NCBI GenBank assembly: GCA_031409695.1
Contig: JANNXS010000345.1
Location: 1 to 39,082, forward strand
Reading direction: 5' to 3'
DNA: 39,082 nucleotides
Origin: JABFRJ01 sp031409695
GTDB lineage: Bacteria > Pseudomonadota > Alphaproteobacteria > Rhizobiales > Hyphomicrobiaceae
Numbering within the stretch: position 1 is the stretch's first letter; each line of letters starts with the position of its first letter. Shown piece after piece: positions 10,301-17,124 of the stretch. Under the pieces are notes generated by a model. The model was not told where the DNA came from, searched no databases, and saw only the letters and a list, made by a program, of their open reading frames with translations. Both the position numbers and the translations under genes were made by a program.

Positions 10301-10641
10301 GCCGCCCGGATCAGGATTTCATCTACGCCGATGAACTGAAAGCATTCGAGGCGGACGGCACGACGAAACTCCACGTCGCGTTCTCCCGCGCCAGCGGTCA
10401 GCCCAAAGCCTATGTCCAGGATTTCGTAAAAACCGAGGCTATCATGCTCTGGGACCTGCTGGAGAAAGGCGCACATATCTATGTCTGCGGCGATGCCAGC
10501 AAGATGGCGCCAGCCGTGCGTGAAGCGTTCGTTACGCTGGTTGCCGAAAAAGGCAGCATGTCGCGGGCCGCTGCTGAGCAACGGATCGAGGCGATGACGG
10601 CTGAAAACCGGTATTGCACGGACGTGTGGGCGTCAAACTAA
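7399..10641 (+). CDS. Self-sufficient cytochrome P450 / NADPH-P450 reductase fusion, CYP102 (P450 BM3) type
   Basis: The 1080-residue protein carries heme, FMN and FAD/NADPH domains in one chain, as in the fatty-acid hydroxylase P450 BM3 (1049 residues). The heme domain (about 1-480) has the I-helix motif AGHETTSG at 271-278, the ExxR pair E330/R333 and the heme loop FGNGQRACIG with ligand Cys413. The BM3 segment around Phe87 is kept (GDGLFTAY, Phe92 here). The FMN flavodoxin domain starts near 499 (LLVLYGSNLG). The FAD domain shows RPRYYSISSSQ, and the NADPH site shows GPGTGLAPFRGF near 934. The chain ends DVWASN, like other diflavin reductases. The expected reaction is NADPH- and O2-dependent subterminal hydroxylation of fatty acids or related chains in the cytosol; the substrate is not readable. 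It is monocistronic, facing nuoC. A weak site (gcagagg) lies upstream of the ATG. Confidence 0.96.
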   Translation: MSDLNPLDPIPSPPRTRYVGNMFSLRAAAPIQDMMAFAKELGPIYWLDMMGKPIVVVSGADLVEELSDETRFDKAVRGALRRIRAFAGDGLFTAYTSEPNWSKAHNILLPNFSQRAMLGYHPMMVDVATQMVEKWGRLNADEEIDVVHDMTAMTLDTIGLAGFDYRFNSFYRRDNHPFVEAMVRALDATMRTRGLPLEDIIRKDREIKLKSDIKYMNKVVDRIIQERRAHPELAKDKKDLLSYMMSGVDKKSGERLDDLQMRYQVITFLIAGHETTSGLLSFVIYYLLQNPEIMAKAVAEVDRVLGPNIANAPSPAQVTQLEYITKILKEALRLWPTAPAYAVAPHKDVEIIGGKYEIKKAYQTVVLIPSLHKDKTVWGERADVFDPENHTREAEAKRPAGAYKPFGNGQRACIGRQFAMQEAALLIGMILQRFELIDHKRYALKVKETLSVKPDDFFMKIRPRPDRENQPGMRSVSLVAASAPPARAVNPNRPTHNTPLLVLYGSNLGAAEGIARQIADAGDNNGFHVTTAPLDDYAGKLPTEGAVAIVSASYNGSPPDNAAKFCDWLDKNALAPTALAGVRYVVFGCGNRDWSATFQTVPRMIDTKLAAYGAHRITARGEGDARDDFDGQFQTWFSPLWQTVAKDLGVEIAPATAERLDQYAVEVIAEKEVSPFVASLGAATTPIQVNRELHTKTGDAPSPRSTRHIEVQLPPGTTYRAGDHLGVIAHNSAALIRRVADRFDIAPEARVKLHAADGRKGVLPVEQPIQVSRLLGDYVELQDVASRKHIATMAAHTRCPHTGPKLRALSGDDEASQAKYRADVFNKRKSVIDLLEEYRACELPFNVYLEMLPPLRPRYYSISSSQLASPNACSITVAIVNEPHRAGTGTFEGVCSNYLRPQRAKNVIYAFVKDTKSAFRLPEDPAVPVIMIGPGTGLAPFRGFLQERAALKKQGRTVGPSHLFFGCRRPDQDFIYADELKAFEADGTTKLHVAFSRASGQPKAYVQDFVKTEAIMLWDLLEKGAHIYVCGDASKMAPAVREAFVTLVAEKGSMSRAAAEQRIEAMTAENRYCTDVWASN

Positions 10642-10718
10642 TGGGCAGGTAACGGGCAGGGTGCAACCAGGACCGGCTAAAACCGAGCTGGCCTTGACTA
10701 CCCTCACCCGGTTTGCCG

Positions 10719-11324
10719 CTACTGCTTGGTGGCTTTCTCGTCGCCAGGTATCAAATACTGCGCGGCTTCCCAGGGACTCTCAAAATCAAAGGCGCGGAAT
10801 TCCTGCGTTAGTTTCACAGGTTCGTAAACCACGCGTTTCTGGGCGTCATCGTAGCGGGTTTCGACAAAGCCCGTGAGCGGGAAGTCCTTGCGCAGAGGAA
10901 ATCCCTGAAAGCCATAGTCGGTCAGGATGCGACGCAGGTCAGGGTGGTCCGAAAACAAGATACCGAACATATCGTAAGCTTCACGCTCGTACCAATTGGC
11001 GAACGGGTAGACCTCGATGACTGACGGCACAGCCGTGTTTTCATCCGTGGAGATTTTTACGCGGATGCGTTGGTTCTTGCGCGGCGAAAGCAGGTGGTAA
11101 ACCACCTCGAAACGTTCAGGACGCCCTGGATAATCGACACCGCAGATGTCGATCGGCGACTCAAACTGACACTCCGGATCGTCCCGCAGAAGCGTGAGCA
11201 CTTTGACGATATCGCCGCGTTTGGCCGTCAGCGTTAGCTCACCGTGCTTGAACACGCTCGCTGTAATACTGCCTGGCACCCTATCCTGGATGTAGGCCGA
11301 GAGGCTTTCAAGGGCAGTGGTCAT
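10719..11324 (-). CDS. nuoC: NADH-quinone oxidoreductase subunit C (30 kDa subunit)
   Basis: A 201-residue protein with the full NuoC signature: CGVDYPGRPERFEVVYHLLS, WYEREAYDMFGI, the RRILTDYGF block and PLRKDFPLTG, then the family C-terminus ending in PGDEKATKQ. NuoC belongs to the peripheral arm of respiratory complex I, next to NuoD and NuoB, close to the quinone site on the cytoplasmic side. Length and motifs are normal, so the gene looks functional. What is odd is its place: no nuoA, nuoB, nuoD or nuoE flanks it. The upstream neighbour on the same strand, 96 bp away, is an unrelated protein; the downstream neighbour is the convergent P450. It is either a dispersed single copy or a second copy. 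Confidence 0.95.
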   Translation of the reverse strand: MTTALESLSAYIQDRVPGSITASVFKHGELTLTAKRGDIVKVLTLLRDDPECQFESPIDICGVDYPGRPERFEVVYHLLSPRKNQRIRVKISTDENTAVPSVIEVYPFANWYEREAYDMFGILFSDHPDLRRILTDYGFQGFPLRKDFPLTGFVETRYDDAQKRVVYEPVKLTQEFRAFDFESPWEAAQYLIPGDEKATKQ

Positions 11325-11420
11325 GGCGCGTTCCGGTCTGATTTGCCGGCCACGGCCGACGCGTTCAGGTAGCGCGGGCCATGGTCACCAAACAAGGGGG
11401 CAGATGTCGCGGCGTTGCAA

Positions 11421-12404
11421 TCATGCTGCGACCGCCAGCCGGTCGACGAGAGGTTGCAGTTCTGCCGCGAGGCGCGGGTTTTCTTGCTTGAGGAACGCCA
11501 GCAAGGCTGCCTCGTTGGGGGTGATCTCGCCGTCCCGGCCAAGCCGGCTGGCAAGCCAGGCCGCGTCGGCCACAGCGACGGCTTCGCCCGTGACAATTTC
11601 GATCTTCTGGCGCTCGAGGCGCGCCAAAAGTTGCTCTTCGCGGCTTACCTCCCGGTAGCCTGACAACATGCCCTTGAGCATCTTGGCCGACCCCAATTCG
11701 CCGCGCCGGTCGAGCCAAGCGTCCCGCGCGAGCGCCTGCTCACGAGAGGGGACCATATAGCCCGATGTAGTCAGCACGCAGTTGGCGATCGCCTTGACGA
11801 ACAGGTCACGCCAGCAATCGGCGTTGGCGGCGTCCGTCGTTGCATCGTTGATGTCAAACAGAGCTTCGGCTTCGAGGCGCGTGATGGTGATATTACCGTC
11901 ACCGCCAAAGGCATAAATGATGCGACGGATGACTTCGACATCGGCGTCCGTCACGGCGACGGTGTTGTCACTCTCGCGCCCGCGGAGCGGACCTTTGCAT
12001 GTCGTAATGGCGGTACGGACCTGCTCGAGAGCGAAGCCGGCGAGGCTTTGCGGCGACCAGCGGGACTTGTCGAGAATGTTGATGACCAGTTCGAACTCGG
12101 CGCGGCCGACCGAGCGGCCATTGTCGTCGATGCGGGCAAGAAGCCAAGCCACGTTGTCAACTGTCACGTAGCCCTCTGGGACCGCCTGATTGACCAAATG
12201 ATCCGTCAGCATCTCAACGAAACAGTCGACCCACTGGGGGTCCTGCTTGGTTGCCGCCCGATGCAGAGCAAATAGGGCGTCGGCATCGCTCTCGTCGATC
12301 AACCCATCAGCATACAGGGCGCGGCGGAACTTCAAAACGTCCGCCTCGGTGATCTCACCGCGACTCATGATCTCGTCGAACGCAATGGATTTCTGAAGGG
12401 TCAT
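11421..12404 (-). CDS. Unrecognised cytosolic protein with two copies of an EF-hand-like module
   Basis: I do not recognise this 327-residue protein. It has no signal peptide or membrane segment. It appears to be an internal duplication. Residues about 17-133 hold ITEADVLKFRRALYADGLID, then VTVDNVAWLLARIDDNGRS. Residues about 148-315 hold VTDADVEVIRRIIYAFGGDG, then VAVADAAWLASRLGRDGEIT. Each half thus has an acidic helix-loop-helix (LIDESDADALF / NITITRLEAEALF) and a second DNG or DG loop, giving four degenerate EF-hand-like loops without the full canonical ligand set. Calcium binding is possible but unproven; a TerB-like helical fold is another option. An AGGA site lies 8 bases before the ATG. 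It shares its strand with nuoC and may be co-transcribed. A divergent promoter region (12405-12583) lies upstream. Confidence 0.75.
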   Translation of the reverse strand: MTLQKSIAFDEIMSRGEITEADVLKFRRALYADGLIDESDADALFALHRAATKQDPQWVDCFVEMLTDHLVNQAVPEGYVTVDNVAWLLARIDDNGRSVGRAEFELVINILDKSRWSPQSLAGFALEQVRTAITTCKGPLRGRESDNTVAVTDADVEVIRRIIYAFGGDGNITITRLEAEALFDINDATTDAANADCWRDLFVKAIANCVLTTSGYMVPSREQALARDAWLDRRGELGSAKMLKGMLSGYREVSREEQLLARLERQKIEIVTGEAVAVADAAWLASRLGRDGEITPNEAALLAFLKQENPRLAAELQPLVDRLAVAA

Positions 12405-12583
12405 TGGGCAGATCCTGGCTCACTTCGGTGGCCAACCTACCGAGCGTTCCTTACCAACCGGCTAACGTATGTGCCGGAATAGATGCAGTGTGGCTTTGGC
12501 GCTTGCATCCGCGGCAACGCGGCACAGTCGCGCGCGGTGCGGCAGGGGTGCACACACGTGTGCTGACCGGGAAAGGATTGAGA

Positions 12584-13486
12584 GTGAACGCCACGTCGTC
12601 TAAATTGACCGTGTTTGCCTTGGCACTCGCGCCGGCACTATTTGTGTTTTTGTGGTCGACAGGCTGGATTTCGGCCCGGGCTGCCGCGCCCCACGCAGAC
12701 CCATTGACGTTTCTCGCGACCCGCTATGCGCTTGCAGGCGTCGTGATGATGGTTATCTGCTTTGCCTTCGCAGCCCCGTGGCCCACGAGCCGATCGGCCC
12801 AGGCCCACGCGATGATCTCAGGCGTGCTGCTGCACGCGGGCTATCTTGGGCCGGTCTGGTATGTGGTGGCGCATGGCATTCCGGCCGGCGTCTCTGGCGT
12901 CTTGGCCGGCGCTCAACCTCTGCTGACGGCATTGCTTGCGCCCTGGCTCGCGGGCGAACGGATCACACGCCGCCAGTGGACCGGAATTTCGCTTGGTTTC
13001 GTTGGTATCCTGTTGGTCTTGCAGCCGAAAATGATGGGCGTCGAGCTTGCGACGCTTGGCTCCATGCGCTGGTTGTTGGCGGTCAACGCCCTCGGCATGG
13101 TTTCGGTGACGCTCGGCACGTTCTACCAGAAGCGTTTTATCCCGTCGGGTGATCTGCGGACCATAGCAGCCCTCCAGTATGTTGGCGCCGTTGGCGCAAC
13201 CGTGCCAGCCGCGTGGTTGCTGGAGCCGAACCATCGTTTGGATTGGCACTGGGAGGCCATCGCAACGATGGCCTGGAGCGTGCTCGCGATCTCCATCGGC
13301 GCGATCCTGATCATGCTTTGGCTGATCCGGAGCGGTGCTGTTTCGCGGGTCGGCACGCTGATCTATCTTGTTCCGCCTGTTGTGGCCGTCGAGGCGTGGC
13401 TGCTGTTTGGCGAGCAAATGACGAGCGGGCAGATGTTGGGCGTCGGCGTCGTGGTGGCAGGCGTCGCGCTCGCGGTTCGGAGGTAG
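12584..13486 (+). CDS. DMT-superfamily (EamA-type) transporter
   Basis: An integral membrane protein of about 300 residues with roughly ten hydrophobic segments and two EamA repeats. The N-terminal repeat includes LFVFLWSTGWISARAAAPHA, a typical EamA opening, and each half ends in a WLAGE or WLLFGE phrase. The frame is open from 12404, but I choose GTG at 12584: it follows a good ribosome-binding site (gggaaagga, 6-base spacing), and the 60 upstream residues are hydrophilic and unlike the family. The family exports amino acids, metabolites or drugs across the inner membrane; the substrate cannot be read from sequence. It stands alone: the upstream neighbour is divergent and the next gene is about 200 bp downstream. 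Confidence 0.88.
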   Translation: MNATSSKLTVFALALAPALFVFLWSTGWISARAAAPHADPLTFLATRYALAGVVMMVICFAFAAPWPTSRSAQAHAMISGVLLHAGYLGPVWYVVAHGIPAGVSGVLAGAQPLLTALLAPWLAGERITRRQWTGISLGFVGILLVLQPKMMGVELATLGSMRWLLAVNALGMVSVTLGTFYQKRFIPSGDLRTIAALQYVGAVGATVPAAWLLEPNHRLDWHWEAIATMAWSVLAISIGAILIMLWLIRSGAVSRVGTLIYLVPPVVAVEAWLLFGEQMTSGQMLGVGVVVAGVALAVRR

Positions 13487-13693
13487 TCAAAGCAGCCAAC
13501 TCAGCGGACAGCTCTCATGTCAGCGCCGCATCTCGTGGGGTGTTGTGATGGCGGCGTTGAAGCGCTAGGGGCTCAGCTCTCCTCCCTCAATTCCGTGCCA
13601 CAATGTCTGGTAAGTGTCCTGTAATTGTCACATTCATCCGACACCTCATCCAGCCGTCGGAGACAGCGGCGAAGAATCAACCGAAGTCGATCC

Positions 13694-14425
13694 ATGCAAC
13701 GCACCAGCTTTACCTCCCACATCCCAATCGCCCTCGATTGCCCACCGCAAATGGAGGCGGCCGTGCGGTATGTGCTCGAAGGCGAGTACGAGAGCCACTT
13801 CGACGGCACCGGCCTCGACATTCTCGACCTTGGTGCCAACATCGGATCGTTCGCGCGCTGGGCCGACATGCGCTGGCCGAACAGCAAGATCAGATGTTTC
13901 GAGCCCAATCCTGGCACCTTCGCGTTCCTCAAGCGCAACACGGGTAGCCATGCAAACATCACCACAACGAATGCCGCCGTGTATCCAGGCATAGGTGAAA
14001 AAGCGGCGTTTTTTGCGCGCTTTGATGGGGATGGAGAGGCTGGCCTTGTCAGCTATGCCGGCGATACATTCCGGGCCGGCGCCATCCAAGACACGTTCGA
14101 CGTCGCTGTGGTGGCCCCGCAAACTTTGCCAAGCGCCCACATCGTCAAGCTCGATGTCGAGGGTGCAGAAGCCGCTATCCTGAAGCATCTCGACCTCTCA
14201 CGCACAGAACTGGTGTTGGCCGAGTTTCAGAACCGGCGCAATCGTGAAGAGATGCAGGCTGTTCTGGCCAACGGTTTCGTCGCCGTTCTCGATGAAGAGT
14301 GCCCCTGGGACCCGATCCTTGACTATCGCGACTATCGCCAGGATCTGCACGGCGACGTCTACGGCCGCATGTTCTACGCGCGCCCAACATTGACGCGACT
14401 AACGCGCCGCCCATCAGCCGGCTGA
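13694..14425 (+). CDS. FkbM-family SAM-dependent methyltransferase
   Basis: A soluble class I methyltransferase of 243 residues from the chosen ATG. The SAM-binding motif I is DILDLGANIGSF near residues 42-53. The acidic motif II is RCFEPNPGTFAFLKRN. The FkbM hallmark VKLDVEGAE follows, then LVLAEFQNRRNREEMQ, where the family often has H-E-x-x. FkbM proteins O-methylate sugars or small molecules, often on surface polysaccharide. An upstream in-frame ATG at 13625 would add 23 Arg/Ser-rich residues (RRRQRRRINRSRS) not typical of the family, so I prefer 13694, although its ribosome-binding site is weak. The next gene is a glycosyltransferase on the same strand, about 100 bp away. The pair fits glycan assembly and decoration. 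Confidence 0.85.
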   Translation: MQRTSFTSHIPIALDCPPQMEAAVRYVLEGEYESHFDGTGLDILDLGANIGSFARWADMRWPNSKIRCFEPNPGTFAFLKRNTGSHANITTTNAAVYPGIGEKAAFFARFDGDGEAGLVSYAGDTFRAGAIQDTFDVAVVAPQTLPSAHIVKLDVEGAEAAILKHLDLSRTELVLAEFQNRRNREEMQAVLANGFVAVLDEECPWDPILDYRDYRQDLHGDVYGRMFYARPTLTRLTRRPSAG

Positions 14426-14457
14426 TCACCGGTCAATCCTGTGCTAGCCGGATTCAA

Positions 14458-14487
14458 GTAAGTCGGGCTCAGGTAAGTCGGGCTCAG
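14458..14487. repeat. Perfect 15-bp tandem duplication
   Basis: gtaagtcgggctcag occurs twice in direct succession (14458-14472 and 14473-14487) between the FkbM gene and the glycosyltransferase. It looks like a replication-slippage duplication and may alter the leader of the second gene. A similar 15-bp duplication lies at 27651-27680 and another in ogt. Confidence 0.9.
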
Positions 14488-14526
14488 GCGAGCCTGGGCA
14501 AATGTTTCACCCATCCAAATGCATCC

Positions 14527-15390
14527 GTGACCATCTCCAGCCAAGAACATGTCATGATCGCCGTTGATGACGCGCTCAAGCATATCCCAGACATAGATGT
14601 CGACCTCGCCGGTTGCGGCTCGATCGGAGCACACGGCCTTCCGCCGCCCGTCGTGGTCACTCTTGCCCGGCGGCCGGATCGTTGGACAAACGCGCTCGCA
14701 GCACTGGCGCGTAGCGGCATCTCCGGCGCCATCAAAGCCACCGCCGTCGACGGGCAAACGCTCACGCCCGCGCAGTTTTCAGATCTATTGCTCGACCCGA
14801 CGGCGGTTGAACGCCCGCTTGTTGAGTATCTGCAACTGACCCGTCCGGCGGTGGGCTGCTTTCTCAGCCATCTCGGACTTTGGACGCGGTTCGTGGCCTC
14901 GGGCGAGCCCTACATTTTCATTATGGAGGATGATGCACACGCCTCGCCCGACTTTGATCCGGCCCGCGCGCGGGCATTGATCGACGCCATGCCGGCGGAC
15001 ACCGACATCCTGCTTCTGGGCGGCACGATCATGGATGGGCTGGCTGAACCGACGAGCGATGCAGCTTTGTCTCGGATCTATTACTACAACGGCACCTATG
15101 CCTATCTCTTGACGCGCCGCGGGGCCCTCGCCCTGTTGCCACGCCTGTTGCCCCTCAAAACCCACATCGACAACCAGATCAGCCTTGAACTGGTCGCTGA
15201 CCGCCAAGCCTTGCATGTGTATTGCGTCGAGCCGCGCCTATTCGCACATGACTTCACGGTTTGGAGCGATGTCTACATCCCCGTGGCAGATGAGACTTCC
15301 GCCAATCATAAGCTCGCCTCCATCTTTTCGGCCTCCCGCGAGAGCCTAACGCGCGACGGCGCGAAACTGTTCGACACATTCAAACCATAG
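14527..15390 (+). CDS. Glycosyltransferase family 25 (LPS-type) protein
   Basis: A 287-residue soluble enzyme. VVTLARRPDRW near residue 43 is the GT25 opening, VGCFLSHLGLW the central conserved block and FIMEDDAH the acidic EDD motif that binds the metal and nucleotide sugar. Late conserved pieces are AYLLTRRGALALL and HIDNQISLEL. Family members transfer galactose or another sugar to lipooligosaccharide or protein on the cytoplasmic face. The start is uncertain: GTG 14527 has no good ribosome-binding site, and ATG 14554 (nine codons in) is about as plausible. The neighbouring FkbM methyltransferase on the same strand suggests a small glycan-modification unit; acceptor and sugar are unknown. 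Confidence 0.87.
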   Translation: MTISSQEHVMIAVDDALKHIPDIDVDLAGCGSIGAHGLPPPVVVTLARRPDRWTNALAALARSGISGAIKATAVDGQTLTPAQFSDLLLDPTAVERPLVEYLQLTRPAVGCFLSHLGLWTRFVASGEPYIFIMEDDAHASPDFDPARARALIDAMPADTDILLLGGTIMDGLAEPTSDAALSRIYYYNGTYAYLLTRRGALALLPRLLPLKTHIDNQISLELVADRQALHVYCVEPRLFAHDFTVWSDVYIPVADETSANHKLASIFSASRESLTRDGAKLFDTFKP

Positions 15391-15496
15391 TGCCAGCCGG
15401 ATTGATGCTGGCCTCGCCGGCACGTGAAAGATGCCTTGACCAGTCGGCACACGCGCGTCTTGATTGCATGAAAAGCAAGGCTCAGGAAACGCGTCC

Positions 15497-17059
15497 ATGT
15501 ACACTGGCAAGCACGTCAAGCTGCGTCCTTTGCAGCCTGCCTTCATCATGGCGCACACGGGCGAAGCCGTGTCCTATCAGGAGCTTGAAGCGCGGTCGAA
15601 CAGGCTGGCCCACCTGTTCCGGTCACTCGGGTTGAAACGGCTCGACCACTACGCAGTCTTCATGGAGAACAATGCCCGTTATCTCGAAGCCTGCAGCAGT
15701 GGCGAACGCGCCGGGCTCTATTTTACCTGTGTTAACTCGTTTTTGACGGCCAGTGAGCTCGCCTACATCGTCAACAATTCTGAAGCCCAGGTGCTCCTCA
15801 CGTCCCTCGCCAAGCTCGATGTCGCGCGCACGGCGATCAATGAGTGTCCACGCATCAAGCGCTGCATCGTCATGGATGCTCCGGGCAACTGGGCGGCCGA
15901 GAGCGACCGCATCGTGAGCCTCCATGATGCAGCCGGTCACTTTCCAGAAACACCGATTGCAGATGAGTTTGCCGGCACGGCGATGCTCTACTCGTCCGGC
16001 ACAACGGGACGGCCAAAGGGAATACTCCGCCCACTGCCGGAGCAGCCACCAGCCCAGAACCTGCCGCTGTTCGATTTCCTGCACAAACTTTGGCACTATC
16101 GCGAGGGCATGATCTACCTGTCACCAGCGCCGCTCTACCACTCAGCCCCGCAGGCGGCCGTGAACCTCGTCATCCGGTCCGGCGGCACGGCGATCATCAT
16201 GGAAACTTTCGACCCTGAGCGTTATCTCGCACTGATCGAGATCTACAAGGTAACACACACGCAGCTCGTGCCAACGATGTTCTCCCGCATGTTGAAGTTG
16301 CCCGAGGACGCGCGCCATCGCCACGACCTCTCGTCGCTTGAGATCGCTATACACGCAGCCGCGCCATGCCCGGTGCAGGTCAAGGAGGCAATGATCAACT
16401 GGTGGGGTCCGATCATCCACGAATACTACGGCGCCACCGAAGGTCTTGGTTTCACGGCCTGCAACAGTGAAGAATGGCTTGCCCACAAGGGCAGCGTCGG
16501 CCGGATCATGCTCGGCGACATGCACATCCTCGATGACGAATTCAAGCCTTGCGCCGAAGGCGTGCCGGGCACCGTCTGGTTCAAGAGCGCGACGGAATTC
16601 AAGTACTTCAACGATCCCGAGAAAACCACGGAGAGCCGCTCGCCCGACGGCACCATGAGCACGGTCGGCGACGTCGGTTACATCGACAAGGACCGGTTCT
16701 TGTATTTGACCGACCGCGCGACCTTCATGATCATCTCGGGCGGGGTGAACATCTACCCGCAGGAGTGCGAGAACCTGCTGATCACACACCCCAAAGTGAT
16801 GGACGCCGCAGTGTTCGGTGTCCCAAATGCGGATCTTGGCGAGGAGGTCAAGGCCGTTGTGCAGCCGATTGAGGGCGTGACGGCTGGACCAGAACTTGCG
16901 GCTGAACTGATGGCATTCTGCACCCAGCACCTGTCAAAACAGAAAGTGCCGCGCTCCATTGATTTCGAAAAGGAATTGCCCCGCCTGCCAACCGGCAAAC
17001 TCTACAAGCGCCTGCTCCGCGACCGCTATTGGGGCAGCAAAACAAGCCGGATCGTCTGA
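15497..17059 (+). CDS. Acyl-CoA synthetase (AMP-forming, ANL superfamily)
   Basis: A 520-residue adenylate-forming ligase with all core motifs. The P-loop YSSGTTGRPKG is at 165-175, the aromatic motif YYGATEG follows, and the hinge region reads YLTDRATFMIISGGVNIYPQ. The catalytic lysine lies in LPRLPTGKLYKR near the C-terminus. It would activate a carboxylic acid with ATP and CoA. The substrate is not evident; an aryl, fatty or terpenoid acid are all possible. I choose ATG 15497 (MYTGKHVK) over the TTG at 15464 because AGGA lies about 9 bases before it. It stands downstream of the glycosyltransferase and converges on xsc. Its TGA stop lies in the loop of a short hairpin followed by a T-run. 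Confidence 0.92.
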   Translation: MYTGKHVKLRPLQPAFIMAHTGEAVSYQELEARSNRLAHLFRSLGLKRLDHYAVFMENNARYLEACSSGERAGLYFTCVNSFLTASELAYIVNNSEAQVLLTSLAKLDVARTAINECPRIKRCIVMDAPGNWAAESDRIVSLHDAAGHFPETPIADEFAGTAMLYSSGTTGRPKGILRPLPEQPPAQNLPLFDFLHKLWHYREGMIYLSPAPLYHSAPQAAVNLVIRSGGTAIIMETFDPERYLALIEIYKVTHTQLVPTMFSRMLKLPEDARHRHDLSSLEIAIHAAAPCPVQVKEAMINWWGPIIHEYYGATEGLGFTACNSEEWLAHKGSVGRIMLGDMHILDDEFKPCAEGVPGTVWFKSATEFKYFNDPEKTTESRSPDGTMSTVGDVGYIDKDRFLYLTDRATFMIISGGVNIYPQECENLLITHPKVMDAAVFGVPNADLGEEVKAVVQPIEGVTAGPELAAELMAFCTQHLSKQKVPRSIDFEKELPRLPTGKLYKRLLRDRYWGSKTSRIV

Positions 17060-17069
17060 GACGATTTTT
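17051..17069 (+). terminator. Short terminator hairpin around the acyl-CoA synthetase stop codon
   Basis: atcgtc (17051-17056) and gacgat (17060-17065) form a 6-bp stem whose three-base loop is the TGA stop itself, followed at once by ttttc. The stem is short, so efficiency is uncertain. A second inverted repeat without a T-run (agacgcg 17082-17088 / cgcgtct 17102-17108) lies between the two convergent genes. Confidence 0.45.
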
Positions 17070-17124
17070 CGCTACCCCAGAAGACGCGCCGACTTGAGCG
17101 ACGCGTCTCTCCGCGCGCGCGGCG

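Noticed and set aside
10147..10581. 144-codon minus-strand frame inside the P450 gene
   Set aside because: It overlaps conserved FAD/NADPH motifs of the plus-strand enzyme and resembles no family; it is a shadow of GC-rich codons.
12404..12583. N-terminal 60 residues of a longer DMT transporter
   Set aside because: They are hydrophilic, unlike the family, and a good ribosome-binding site lies directly before GTG 12584.
17082..17108. 7-bp inverted repeat between acyl-CoA synthetase and xsc as a bidirectional terminator
   Set aside because: The loop is 13 bases and there is no T-run on either side; the hairpin at 17051-17069 is a better candidate.
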